Below are positions 50,016 through 63,337 of a stretch of DNA of 64,000 nt, piece by piece (position 1 is the first letter of the stretch; each line of letters begins with the position of its first letter). This DNA is from Sinohyriopsis cumingii (lineage: Eukaryota > Mollusca > Bivalvia > Unionida > Unionidae). The translations under genes were made by a program, and so were the position numbers. Location: positions 19,057,936-19,121,935 of the forward strand of contig CM068828.1 of assembly GCA_028554795.2 (NCBI GenBank), given 5' to 3'. The notes beneath the pieces were generated by a model that was given only the letters and a program-made list of their open reading frames with translations, was not told the origin of the DNA and did not search any database.

Positions 50016-50897
50016 TGTTATGTATATTTAATTTAATTTAATTATTTGTTTGTTAGTTTTCCATTTTTTTTTATTCCATTACATGTTATTGTATTGTAAC
50101 TTTATTTACTGGATTTAACATTTTCCAGAAAATCAGTTCAGTTCTATTTGACCTGACTGTTTTTCATAAACAACTAATTATAGAAACTTTGTATTTAATG
50201 CTGACATATTTACTGACCTTGATTCAGAATCAGTAAGAGCTGAGATAAACAGTTTTGTATTCTTTCTCATAGTAAGATTCATAAAGTGAAATTGAGGCCA
50301 TACTGGGAGTACGTGATATTAGGCATGTGAAAAGCTTCTATGTTATTCTAGAAGGGTGATCTCCCTTATACGGGAATCTGTTTTGTGTCTTAAATTAGTG
50401 TATAACTGTTTTCTATAGCGAATTAGGGCAGTCGGTCTTTAAACCATTGACACTTAAAGGTGTTTTGTTGTGGCCCGTTTTAGTTTACATTTTCTTCAAA
50501 TTATTTGGATTCCAAGAGATTATTTTTCCCTGGAAATACTTGTGCTCTTAATTAATGCTTTGAGAAAGACAGCTATCGAGATTTGCACAGAATTCAAGCA
50601 CTGGAATATTATTTTCTGTCATTCATTATAAAAATATTGACACATCAGTACCACGCTGACCACGTCATCACCTTTCATTTTGGATTTGATTTGGATTCGA
50701 ACTCAGTTTCATTAGGACTTTGTATTACTAGGACCCCTTTTTTATTCTTGGATAATTTTTGGATTTGATTCGTGAAACTAAGTTCTTTTTCTCATTTTTA
50801 CCTTGTTTCTCTAGGGAAATAAATTATTTGTTAAGTTTTACAAAGCTTATTGTCTTCACTCTTTTCTTGTTGTGTTTGTAAGAGCATAAACGTAACA
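50016..50897 (+). mobile_element. Solo Gypsy LTR, 882 bp
   Basis: TGTTATGTATATTTAATTTA to AAACGTAACA with TGTTA/TAACA ends. The flanks are the perfect 4-bp duplication ATAG (50012-50015 and 50898-50901), so this is a complete solo LTR left by recombination. It is the same subfamily as 62486-63337. Confidence 0.9.
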
Positions 50898-51170
50898 ATA
50901 GACAATTGAAAAGTTGTGAGATCTGTGGTATTGCATTGATTATAGAACAATTTATGTATAGAATAGACACGTAGGGCTTTCTAATTTACAACTGAATTTG
51001 TATTGAAGTCTTTGGAAATTTGTGTTAAACTTTATGACTTCTAGCGGGAATCGCGCCATGGTTTGACACCGCTCGGTCAAACAAATACCCCTGGCTTGTC
51101 CAGTTTAGGCACGGTTCTGCATATGTACGCATATTTTTTGTAACTTGCGAATTGACATCAGATCAATAAG

Positions 51171-51365
51171 CCATGGTAGCTCAATTGATACAGCATCGGA
51201 TTCATCCTGGGTTCAATAACCATTTAGGCCAGCTCGAGTCTGCTGCCAAAGTGTGCCATTGAGAAAAGCACAAATGTCCCATATCCAAAGCGTGATATCG
51301 CCAATAATATGATATTAGGATCATTAAAACGAACAATAAGAAACAAAAACTTTCGTATATAATTC
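51171..51365 (+). mobile_element. tRNA-derived SINE (second type)
   Basis: A box TAGCTCAATTGA (51177) and B box GGGTTCAATAACC (51209) have normal tRNA spacing. A body containing GTGCCATTGAGAAAAGCA and an A-rich end (GAACAATAAGAAACAAAAAC, about 51332-51351) follow. The body differs from the SINE at 38944. Confidence 0.7.
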
Positions 51366-51960
51366 TTTTTATACTTGAAACCACCTTTTGCCACGCAGTA
51401 CACCCACCAATTTATACTGCATGCCGAAAACTTGCCTAAGCACTCTGAGGGTTTGGCAAAATATATAAAAAATTAAGTCAATGCAGTGAGATACCAATTG
51501 GTCCATTGTTGTCGTAAAGTTCTCGGTTGATCGCTTAATAGTTCAAAATACTTGGTCATGAATAAGAAATTTGACTTGAAACTGAATTAAGCTCCTAATA
51601 TTGTTATGGCATGCAAAGTAATATTTCCTACAGTTTATCAATAAGATCATATGATATATTTTTTGACATTTAATTAAGAGGCTCATTATCGTGTTTATGA
51701 CACGCAGTAAAGATAACTATCATCGTACCTATTAAAATATTGGGGTGGGGAGGCAACACAAACGCAAAAAAATAATGTGGTGCAAAGTATATTTTAAGAA
51801 TACATTATTCACAGACAAAGTTTAGACAGTAAATATAATAATTAATGGTAATATTCCTCCAAAACAAACAAAAAAAATATTTCATAATGCATAGTTAAGA
51901 AAGAAGAGTAGCCAAATGATGCAGGACAAAGCACTAGATATTATATACTATTAGTATCCA

Positions 51961-52020
<60 letters not shown>

Positions 52021-52203
52021 TGGAATTAAAGCTTGTTCTATCTAGTGCGATAGATTCTGAAAAACATTTTGTATGGACGGAAAAAATCCAGCATTATGTA
52101 TGTACGGAAAAAACAAGCATTTTGTATGTACGGAAAATCAAGCATTTTTACTTTCAAACTGTGACTTTCAATCCTCGCTCCAAATGTATTGAATCGCTCT
52201 ACT
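51366..52203. other. Spacer with TC microsatellite
   Basis: A TC run lies at about 51966-52018. A few ATGTACGGAAAA repeats follow at 52072-52135. No gene seen. Confidence 0.5.
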
Positions 52204-52380
52204 TGAATGCTTATGCCGAGTTGAATTGACTCGCTCTGTTTGTTTGGTTATGTTGAGTTGAATTGACTCGCTCTGTTTGTTTGGTTATGTTGAGTTGAAT
52301 TGACTCGCTCTGTTTGAATGGTAATGTTGAGTTGAATTGACTCGCTCTGTTTGAATGGTAATGTCGAGATGAATGTGTTG
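52204..52380 (+). repeat. Minisatellite, about 37-bp unit
   Basis: Four to five units of GAGTTGAATTGACTCGCTCT followed by GTTTGTTTGGTTATGTT. Confidence 0.9.
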
Positions 52381-52795
52381 AACCTCACATTTGCTTTCTT
52401 ACACCTGCAAAAAGAGGCAATATATGCATCTTTTATTGTAATACAAAAACATATAATATGAAGTTTATGTATGAAATTATAGATATGTGATTAAAAAACC
52501 TATAGTCATAATTTCCTAGCAGTTCGTGAAACAAACATATACAAATAAGATAAAAGGAATAAAGCTAAATTAGCATAACCAGAACAACAACTAAAACTTT
52601 TTACATGACTGTTCAGTTACGCTAGGAAATGACTTTTAATATGGTTGTTTTAGCTTTCGATAGTATTATATTTCGTGCTGTGTGTACAGCATTTTGTTCA
52701 CTGGTAAGAAGTAATCTTTAATAACATGGTGCTAACATGTTTAAGCAGTTACCAAATGTTGTTCTAGAACAATATACTTGTTTATTTTATAGCGT

Positions 52796-52904
52796 GTACC
52801 AGACAAGAGGCGCACGCATGAATTTTCCGTTCCAGATGTTGATATCAATCAATTTATTCTCAGTAGTTACTCCTAAGAATAGGCATGCGCCTCCTTTCTG
52901 GTAC
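52796..52904. mobile_element. Small foldback (MITE-like) element 1
   Basis: GTACCAGACAAGAGGCGCA at the left and CGCCTCCTTTCTGGTAC at the right form a stem of about 20-25 bp with a 60-bp loop. Confidence 0.6.
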
Positions 52905-53007
52905 ATGCATTACTGCCCTTTTCTCTTTAGCTATGTTCTTAAAGAAATTACGTCTTCACAGACAAAATGCTAAACGTTGTGTAAAAATAATTTGTATTTA
53001 TTGGTTA

Positions 53008-53121
53008 CTGTATTTGTCTGGGAAAATATGAACGAGGGGTGTTTTTTCTCCCACTGTTCGACCTGTGGGAGTTAAGTATCCATCCGAGAAAACGAATTTA
53101 TATTTTCCCATACAAATACAG
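53008..53121. mobile_element. Small foldback (MITE-like) element 2
   Basis: CTGTATTTGTCTGGGAAAAT at the left pairs with ATTTTCCCATACAAATACAG at the right. A second short stem (CTCCCAC/GTGGGAG) lies in the middle. Confidence 0.65.
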
Positions 53122-54416
53122 AAACCTTTTTATTATATACTCATTTTCTTACTCTACCTAAGGTTTAATTATAACAAATGTACTACAAGAGACAAAGTAA
53201 TTGAATTTATGCTGTATTCCAAAATAAATACAGAACCGTATATTCATAAATACACAATAGCAATATTAATGCGCACATAGCACAGCCCAGCGACCTTTAA
53301 ACTTAGTCGCGCGCTCCACATCAGTTTAAAAAAGAATTGTCGTTTTGGTCTACTTAAAATTGAAATTGAGTCAAATTTTGAATGATTGTGCATGAATTTT
53401 GTTTCTATGTTCATCCACTCAATTCTGCTTTTCTGATTATGGTGGACTGCATTATCTGGGTTAATTCAGTGCAGTAAGGAGGATGAATATCAGCTGGAAA
53501 TGTAGGCTACTCGAAATTCCAGTACAGTTTCGGTGTGTATCAGGTTTTGCACGACACGTCAGTCGGGTTTGAAAAACTAAGAAAGCATCTTTTGAGGAAA
53601 TTCGAGATGCATGAATGTAAGTATGTTTTTTTTTACTATTCTTATTACCAACTAATGAAAACGTTTGTATGCTCTGATACGTGCGTCTCGCTAGTTGGAG
53701 GTACCTTCAGCTATGACCTGTAGCATACAGTGTGTCTTCTATCGCTTGCCTAACATTGTATCAAAATAGTTACACAGGGAAAATTGAAATGCAGCTATTG
53801 TGTGACACTCCATTTACCTAACGGAAATAATAATTTTTCGTCGTCTTTGATTATTGGCTCTGAGGCTCATAGTATTCTACCAAAACCTTCAGTTGCATTG
53901 TTTTTCTCGAATCTAGCATTTTGACAGACTTGTAAAATGGTATGTCTGTGATACATATGCGATATCCCTTGGCATCGATATGTTTTTCTGTGCTATATTA
54001 TTTAGACCCTAGAGAACATTGGTCATGATCTGAATCATTCTATTTTCGAAAAGATATAAATATTCTCCTAAATAACTGTTTCAATGATAAGAACGGTATT
54101 TTCAACTACTGCGTATCTCAAGTTTGTTGATGACACTGCGAATATCACGTTCATTCGTTTGCTTGTTTGAAAGTTCGTCCACATCATTAACTTCATCATC
54201 TCTACTTTTAAATAGACGAAACAGCTGCTTTAGTTCATTCACGAACACATTTAATCAACCAAAACCTAAAGCGACTACTAGACGAGTGCACATGGTTTGT
54301 TTACAAAGTAGTTTCTTATACACTATGCTATCTTCAGGCACGTGTGTGCAATATCCTTCAGTACCATAACATACTTCACTATTCTGAGAATTTAATGTTA
54401 ACTGAGACAAAAATAA
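53122..54416. other. Unassigned stretch
   Basis: Several short frames (53065-53280, 53535-53723, 54124-54369) but none with recognisable features or supported splice context. Confidence 0.35.
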
Positions 54417-54543
<127 letters not shown>

Positions 54544-54932
54544 TCTGTCCGCTATATCTACTAAGGTGGATATAAATAGATTTATTGCATCTGTCCACTA
54601 TATCTACTAAGGTGGATGTAAATATATTTATTGCATCGTTGATATCGGAGTGCTGGCTAAAATTGTGTATCCAGCCAAAGTTTATTATGAAATTATTAAG
54701 CCAATGAATTTCCTTATATTTATAAAGCTACACCTTCCGTATGAAGCAAGCCAATGAAAGTCAGCATATTTATTCAGTTACACGTTATGTCAAAAGCAAG
54801 AACTAGCTTTGGTATACAAAGCAAAAGTGAACAACAGAAGGAAAGTTACTAAAACACAATAGACACGTGAATTAAATACAACGATTGTAGGAAATATTGC
54901 TTAAACAGTATATCTGTTGAGGTACATATCAC

Positions 54933-55788
54933 TGTTATGTACATGTATATTTTTTGTAACATGATTTTATCTAATTTTTATCATTTTTATTCATGGCTGT
55001 ATATTGTACAAAATATCCTAAGTTAAACTTTATATACTTTACCGGTGTCTGTTAAGAGCATAGTATTACATAGGATCAATAAATATATGGTTACATATGT
55101 ATTGACAATCATTAATAATAATCTTAATAATAAGACTTAATGGCGCTTTTAGCTTAATTTCTCGTTGGCTGATAGGGTTTCGACGTTTCTAGAAGGATTC
55201 AGTAACTTCCCCTTGATTGGGGTTGGGCTAGATTACATGAATAGACCAGTTCGAGGCAAAGTGAGTAGCACATTCAGTCACGTGGGATCTAATGCAAAAA
55301 AGAGTTTGCAATAAATGGTGTATATAAATAGAGAACTAAGCAGTTTCATTCCGATTATGGAGTCCTTCTAACTTTTTGCGTTTCTGTTGTAAGTCTGCAG
55401 ATGTGTTTTACGTTTAACTTAGATATTATTCGAGAGGAAAAACTTTGTTTGGATTATTCAGTGGAAATAGAAAGTGCTTATTATTTGGACTATATTATTA
55501 TTCTGGAGCTATCATAAATTCTTCGAAGGAATTCGGGACTACGCCGTCTTGATAAGGATTGGTGGGTTGAGAACTACTGCAATTCCATCTTTGAAATTTA
55601 AAAGGAACTTTTCAGGTATTCGGGACCTTCATAGACCTTTAAAAGGATTAGTTTGGATTTACTTCATAATACTGTAAGTTCCTCTCACGTTTCATTTAAT
55701 ACTTTGCTATTTGAATTCATTGTTAAGTTTTACAAAACTTGTGGTTATGTTTTTCTTTGCTTAGTTTATGATCAAAGAGTCGTAACAG
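54933..55788 (+). mobile_element. 5' LTR of a second Gypsy element
   Basis: 856 bp, TGTTATGTACATGT to AGAGTCGTAACA. It is related to the LTR at 30429-31287. It is followed after six bases by a primer site (55795-55812), so it is a 5' LTR. TATA region GTGTATATAAATAG at about 55320. Confidence 0.8.
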
Positions 55789-55794
55789 AAAACT

Positions 55795-55812
55795 AGGAGC
55801 TCGTCCGGGATA
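55795..55812 (+). promoter_or_regulatory. Primer binding site, tRNA-Pro type (second element)
   Basis: TAGGAGCTCGTCCGGGAT, 16 of 18 bases identical to the known tRNA-Pro primer site. Confidence 0.75.
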
Positions 55813-55875
55813 CTTTCAGAGAAATTTAAATTGCTTTGAAATTTAAATTTATTTATTTCGGATATTTTTCTATAT

Positions 55876-57265
55876 CTGTTGACACGGAATTGTATAAATC
55901 CCTTTATTTATTAAATACATGTACTCGGGTTTCGCTTTTTATGTACAACGATACCCGAGGGTGATTTGTGTATATTGTAAAATATTTCGAAACAGTGAGT
56001 TCTTTTCATCCTATGCCGCACGTGCGAAGTGCTTTCAATGAGAAAAACCGAATACTTTCAGCGCACAGACGATGTATGGCTGCATTGTCTGTGATTAAAT
56101 GTCTCACAGTAAGACTAAAGCTTCACATTACTGAACGTCTTGCCAGTGAGCGGTCTACTTAAGGACTTGCACATCTTCAGCTATAGAGGTATGTGAGTTA
56201 TTTATTAATTTCTTATGTTTATTATAAGTTATAACTACGTTTAGTTTTGTATATGTTCTATGTAGATTCGGCTTACGTAGCATAATGTAAATATTTTCTT
56301 TTCTTGTTTGTGACTTAGCAAGAGATTTATATTAGCAACAAAAAGTCGCATTTTTAAGAAACGTTTAGTACCGTAGGATTCTTATCTGGCACTGGCATGT
56401 TCACTTCTGAACCTGTTTAATGTTTTTTGATTATTGTGCCAATAATGTAATCTGTATAGCTTACAGTATATAACGTTATTACGTTTTATCGTATATGCCC
56501 GTGTCATGCATAGTACACGGTGTTAGATGTATTTTCAGCTGATCGGAGCCGACGTGGTACCAGCTGTAGAGCTAACCATAGAAGTTGACCATAGCAGCTG
56601 TAAAGCTGAACTATGTCAGCTGTAGAGCTGAGTGAATAATGTTGCTGGTCGAGTAGCTGGTGATCGTGCGTGGCTGACCGATTGGTGGGCGCTGATTGCT
56701 TGATTGACCAAGGAATAGAATGGTGGTCGGTTACTACCTGGAATACTGACTGCTTGATTGACCATTGTAACTTGTGGCCAAGTGTGCTGGTGACGGAGTG
56801 TGTAACTCATACATGTAATTTTTTAGCCGTGTGCCAATTTTGGGGTTTGTAATACCCAGTGTTTTAGGATTGTAAAGATATTTTGTATGATATCTGTCTC
56901 TTTGTTTTCATCGTTTAACTATCTGAGTCAAATACCTCATTTTTCACTATTTGATTGAATACATTTTACTATATGAGTAAAGCAACACATCTTTTACTAT
57001 CTGAGTAAAACACATCATTCATTTCGTCGTGTGAATTTACTGTGAATCATTCACCTTTGTCCTTGTACTGTGTAAGGTCATTAATTTGTATTTACATTTG
57101 TTGCATTATTATTGTTAATTTGTACAATATTTGGATCTTATACCCGCACGTATTAATCATAATTCTTTTCTTATTCAAGTCATTCATCAATAAACATTGT
57201 ATCTGAATCACCATCAAAAGTTTTCTGTTATAAATCCAAAATTCAACCTGGTTATCTTGTTACAC
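55876..57265 (+). mobile_element. Nested insertion in the Gypsy leader, probably a solo LTR of another family
   Basis: The leader of the second Gypsy element is interrupted between positions that are adjacent in the first (compare about 31375-31400). The insert runs from about TGTTGACACGGAATTG to GGTTATCTTGTTACA. CTATAT occurs at both edges (55870-55875 and 57266-57271), a likely 6-bp duplication allowing one base of slack. AATAAA at about 57190 and an internal TATA-rich region fit an LTR. The repeated GCTGTAGAGCTGA segments (56565-56635) are local. Confidence 0.55.
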
Positions 57266-57289
57266 CTATATGAAACCGACAAGCTTTCA

Positions 57290-58430
<1,141 letters not shown>

Positions 58431-58479
58431 AGTATGCGAATGAACCTTGCTTAGTACCTGCTTATCGAATTCTCCCTGG

Positions 58480-58600
58480 CCAATAGGAAGGGCTTACTAC
58501 TTAAGGCGTGTGCTAGTAACTGCGTAATATTATATGGCCAATAGGAGGGGCTAAGTACTTCGGCCTTGTGTGAGTATTTGCATAAATAAACATAACGTGG
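58480..58600 (+). promoter_or_regulatory. Duplicated CCAAT-box segment, promoter-like
   Basis: Two copies of GGCCAATAGGA(A/G)GGGCT (58489 and 58537), each followed by a CTTAAGGC/CTTCGGCC-type stretch. The second is followed by TTTGCATAAATAAAC, TATA-like. The next open frame on the plus strand starts at 58668. Confidence 0.4.
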
Positions 58601-58667
58601 GGCAAAGTGTCGTTAATGTTTTACCACCTTGACTACAAATAGTGAATATAACGTAATTTGAATCAAA

Positions 58668-58901
58668 ATGTTCAGAAATTACTGTTTCGATGTTGCTCTT
58701 GAAATTGGCTCCAATCTAGTTCAAATGATAACTCTAAAAAATTTCAGTTTTTCATTCAGAAAGATTTTCTTGATAAATCAACGTGGTCGGTGCCTAGCAC
58801 AAATTTCGAAAACGTCCATTTGTATGGAGATCCAATTAGTAGTAATACTTGGTAGACTTGTATCAGCCATGATACTACAACTGATAAGGAAGGACGGGTG
58901 A
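58668..58901 (+). CDS. Unrecognised 77-codon ORF downstream of the CCAAT segment
   Basis: ATG at 58668 (MFRNYCFDVALEIGSNLVQM), about 85 bp after the TATA-like box. The product is mildly hydrophobic and basic, with no recognised domain. The promoter-like context is the only reason to list it. Confidence 0.25.
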   Translation: MFRNYCFDVALEIGSNLVQMITLKNFSFSFRKIFLINQRGRCLAQISKTSICMEIQLVVILGRLVSAMILQLIRKDG

Positions 58902-59076
58902 TAATTGGCAGGATTTTATCAGTAATGATAATACTGCCGATAAGAGCCGAAATAGTGTGACTGGTGATAATAGGCCGGCTTTTAATAGCAGTGATATTAC
59001 GACTGAAAAGGTTCGAAGTGGCGTGATACGTGATGCTTGGCCAGTTTGTGTTAGCTATTATAAAAAGATAATAAAC

Positions 59077-59177
<101 letters not shown>

Positions 59178-59196
59178 TACATAGTTTATTCCTTAT

Positions 59197-60822
59197 TCAG
59201 TCTCCTCTCTTGTATTCATTAAATGGAGCATCTCTTGGCACTGTCCAGCAATAGTCTGATGGGCTCCATTTGTGCTGATAGCGTTTCTCCATTGTTGCAA
59301 TGTCCTGGTGAAATTGTTTGCCATTCTCGTCGCTGCTGCTCCACGGTTCGGTGGAAATATCTAGATGAGAGTACAAAAATGTATCTTTAGTAACATGTTG
59401 CAACCAAGACTTTTGTATGCCATGAGGATTTCCACCAACTCCCTGCAGTTGTCTGCTTTGTTGTTTCCGATGAAATTTTTTGCCACTAACTGGAGGGCTT
59501 TCCATGCCGTCTTTTCCTTGCCACGCAGTGCACGGTCACATGCATCATTTCGAAGAAGTTTACGAATCTGAAAACCAACAAAAACACCTTCTTTTATCTT
59601 AGCTTCAATTAACCTTGAACATTTTCCAGGTAAATATTTGAAAGCTGCTTGTGTTTTGTCCATGGCCTTGACAATGTTTTTCATCAGACCCAGCTTGATG
59701 TGAAAGGGTGCTAACAAAATCTTCCTTGATTCAACAAGTGGTGGATGCTGAAGACTTTTCCTCCCAGGCCCAAATGACTGTCGGAGTAGCCAATCTCTAT
59801 TTATATAGTGGGAATCTCTCGCACGACTATCCCATTCGCAGAGAAAACAACAATACTTTGTGTTCCAGTCTGCAGTCCAGGCAAGAGAGCAGGAACCTTT
59901 AAATCGCCACAAAGCTGCCACTGATGTTGGTCAGTTTATGCACCTCAAAAAGTTGTTTCATATTTTCGTAGGTTTTGTTCATATGGACTGCATGCCCAAC
60001 TGAATTTATGGCAAAACATTGCCATCATGCGGCAAAACAGATTTAAAATTCGTCTTTCATGAATCAGTGAACAACTCATTTGGATAATGAACGATCTTGC
60101 TGGCTGCCATCACACCATCAATGTTGTTGCAGGCGACAAGATCCCTTCCATAAAGAAGAATGGGACAAGATCCTTTTAACGATCATGGAACATGGAAACA
60201 CTAACATCACTGCCAGGAGACTCCACTGCTGTAGTCTGGAGCCCAACAGCTCTGCCTTACTCTTGGATAGTTCCAAATCCCTGACAAGGTCATTCCGTTC
60301 GCCTTGTGTTATGAAGTGTGGTTCAGAGGTGAAGGAAGGGAGAAAATATGGGTCACCTGACATTGATGGTTCAGAACAGGAATTTTCATCCTCTTCCTCT
60401 TCCTCGTCTGACTCAATTGAGAATGATTCTGGTGCATCAGGAACTGGCAGTCCTTCCCGTGGGGGTACTGAGCGTATAGCTGATGGGATGTGTGGATAAT
60501 GCTCAATCCACTTTTTCTTCTTTGACGCACCTTTCCTAACTGGAGGCACCGTGCAGAAGTAACAATTGCTGATATGATCTATTGTCTCTCTCCAAATCAT
60601 TGACACTGCAAATGGCGTAGATTTCCATTTTCTGTTCAACCACAGGCGAAGATTTGTTACACAAGTGTTGCGGCATGTGTGGGCCCACCTCTTGTCCTGA
60701 TATCCAATTTGGCAGCCAAAATAAAGGCGATATGCTTTCTTAACGATAGTGGTTATACTGCCCTTTTGTGATGCAAAAGCCACTTCACCACAAACATAGC
60801 AGAAGTTATCTGCATTGTTCAC
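59197..60822 (-). pseudogene. Multicopy transposase-like gene of unknown family, broken
   Basis: The N-terminal part (60822-60170) has paired cysteines in zinc-finger style (Cys8, Cys11, Cys37, Cys50, Cys54 and a later CYFC), an acidic Ser/Glu run, and the segment DLVRDLELSKSKAELLGSRL. After a frameshift and stops come HAVHMNKTYENMKQL (about 59930-59980). The central part is open at 59361-59921 (YCCFLCEWDSRARDSHYI, HIKLGLMKNIVKAMDK, EAKIKEGVFVGFQIRKLL). The C-terminal part is in another frame (EQFHQDIATMEKRYQHKWSP-like, about 59240-59330). I recognise these phrases as an uncharacterised protein family that is repeated many times in some animal genomes. The E-x-FHQD and Asp-rich contexts suggest a DDE/RNase-H-like transposase, which is inference. 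At least three breaks, so dead. Confidence 0.7.
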
Positions 60823-61182
60823 ACAAGTACGAGGCGTCTCTGCTTACTTTGGTTACCAGAAGTGTGTCAATTTCAAAATCAAACACTGAAAAATAAAAGA
60901 GCACGACACTGTATGACTTCTAGAGCTAATAAAGGGCAATTTGTTCAGGAGAGTGAGGTAAGCTTAGTTATGATTGCATCATCCATGACGTCTAGGAATA
61001 ACACTGTGCAATTCATATCATATACGACGCAATACCAGCGTCAGATTACATCATTCATTGTTTTGCCTATAAAGCAAGTACTTTCCAAATCAAGTCATAT
61101 ATTTATTCATAGACCCAGTCAAAGATGTATTTTAGTCATTTCTGTTACTTAGTTTAAGACCGTAGAGTCGTACACATGCCTT
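60823..61182. other. Spacer with Gypsy LTR end
   Basis: TTCTGTTACTTAGTTTAAGA followed by CCGTAGAGTCGTACA (about 61138-61172) matches the 3' end of the Gypsy LTRs, so a decayed LTR tail lies here. Nothing else is recognised. Confidence 0.5.
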
Positions 61183-61235
61183 CAGATTCTGTTACAGATG
61201 AACATGAGAATGAGGAGAACGGTTGAAATACTTAC

Positions 61236-61339
61236 AGATTCTGTTACAAATGCACATAAGTATGATGAGAATGGCGGCAGCGCCTACTACACTGGCTGTC
61301 ACCACGCCTGCAATTTCACCAGGATACAGCGACCGGTTC
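61236..61339 (-). CDS. Membrane-helix exon of a gene related to the 40194-45271 gene
   Basis: A 104-bp exon on the minus strand with acceptor TTTATCAG/G and donor AATCT/GTAAGT. In phase 2-1, the same as exon 2 of the plus-strand gene, it reads NRSLYPGEIAGVVTASVVG and AAAILIILMCICNRI. That is a short lead, GEIAG (GELAG in the other gene), a membrane helix, and Cys/Arg at the inner end. Exon 1 with a signal peptide would lie at higher coordinates and exon 3 at lower ones; I could not identify either with confidence. It may belong to a paralogue or be a lone relic. Confidence 0.6.
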
Positions 61340-61862
61340 CTGATAAATTATACACACAAAATATACAAACTTTCTCCTTCCAGCGTTTTCTCATTAGCAT
61401 TATTGTCAATATTCATGTAGATACAATATACTTTCTAAGCATTTTTGGAAATAAAAATTTTGACGTTATGGTTTATAGGAATATATATCAAATTCTTCTA
61501 AACATCTATGCACAAACTTATATAAACAAACATATATGTAGGACTGACGAAAACATTAAACGCCCACGAGAGTTCTTGGCTAAATTACACAAAATTTTAA
61601 AAAATGGACAGAAATGCACTAAGCATAGGGCCTCTGCAGTAAGCTATGAAAGCACATCAATGTATTGATACAATGTACGAGGCAAAGCGTTCGAATCAAA
61701 ACAACCAGTATTGATTTCCTGAGGTCAAGAAAGGAAACTGATTTTCTCTTTTTGACAAGATATTCAGAGCGTGGTGACAATGTATCATTACCACAGTTAC
61801 CATAACTGCGACACAACAAATCATGACTTGGCGGCATTCATTCACCCCCACCCACCCATTCC

Positions 61863-61902
<40 letters not shown>

Positions 61903-62485
61903 GTTGGAACAAAATTATATCTAAAGTGTACGATACATAACATCGATATCTTTTCAAGCCAATGTATATATCAAGCAATCCAAATAGGACAGCTAGTTTA
62001 GTGAAAGGATTAACATGTACCAATAATAACAATAATTTGGGTTTTTATGCGAGCAAAATATGAATTCCTGTATGGCTTTATGTTTATGGCTGCAATAATC
62101 TGACATAGTCCTAATTCTAGATTCGTAAAGCTGTAACATATAAAATCTTGCTTTAACAACGTCACCACAAAGAGTTGTGTAACTCTTTTCTAAACAGCCA
62201 CTGGTGCAACAACAAATTTTAACTTACAGTGTGTGCAATAAGTAGATTTGACTTGGGGTGAATGATTGGTCAGAGTGTTTATCAGCTATTACGACTCTAT
62301 AGTAATAAATTAAGTAATAGGCAGGAGCCAAGAACCAACAAGTTTCGTAACATTCAACATATAATTTATTTCCATAGAATACAAACTGAAAATTTAAAAA
62401 GAACTAACAGTATTGTGAATTATATCCCAAACTGTTCAATCACAAGTCCAACTGTATAATATTACAATTGAAATCCAGTGATATT
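61340..62485. other. Possible intron region, with CT microsatellite
   Basis: A CT run at 61863-61900. No exon that would match a signal peptide or Cys-rich ectodomain is convincing. Confidence 0.4.
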
Positions 62486-63337
62486 TGTTATGTATATTTA
62501 ATTTAATTCTTTGTTTGTTAGATTTTTTAAAAACCTATTTCATTGCATGCTATTGTAATGTAACATTGTTTACTGGATTTGACATTGTCCAGAACTGAAA
62601 CATTGGATCTAGTTTCTGACCCTGTTCCAAAATCAGTCACAGTTTTGGTAAACAACATTTTTTTTTATTTTTCTCAAAGTAAGAATCAGTAAGTTGAGTC
62701 AACGTCATACATGGACTACGTGTCATTAAGCACGTGTCAATTGGCAAACAAACTTCTATTTTTGTCCAGAAGGATGAACTTTTGACCCCATCCGGAAATC
62801 TGTTTTGAGTTTTAGTTAGTCTTATAACTGATGTTATGATAAAGGATTGCCAGTTGGGCTTTAACATCTGACACGTTAATATGGATTATGTTGTCACCAG
62901 TTTTGGCTGCATTTTATTTTCTTCAAATTACTGAATTCAAGTGATTGTTTTCCCTGGAGACACAACATTGCTCTGATAATTCTTGGACAAAGACATTTAC
63001 TGGAATTTATAGGGAATTCAAAACTGGAAAAATATTTTCTGTGTTTCAACAAGAGACTGTTGACACATCAGTATAACGCTAGCTATTACAGACGTTATCG
63101 CCTTCCATCTTGAATTTCATCGGCATTTGAACTGATATTCAATTAGAACTTTTCACTGATAGGAATTGTGTTTTCTAATTCTTGGATTACAATTTGGATT
63201 TAATTCGTAAAACCGTAAGTTCTTTTTTCTTATTTTTCACTTTGTATACTACGGAAAGAAATTATTTGTTAAATTTTAGAAAGCTTGTAGTCTTCACTCT
63301 TTTCTATTACTTATTTTAAGAGCATAGACTCGTAACA
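62486..63337 (+). mobile_element. Solo Gypsy LTR, 852 bp
   Basis: TGTTATGTATATTTAATTTA to ACTCGTAACA, with TGTTA/TAACA ends. The perfect 4-bp duplication TATT flanks it (62482-62485 and 63338-63341). Same subfamily as 50016-50897. Confidence 0.9.
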
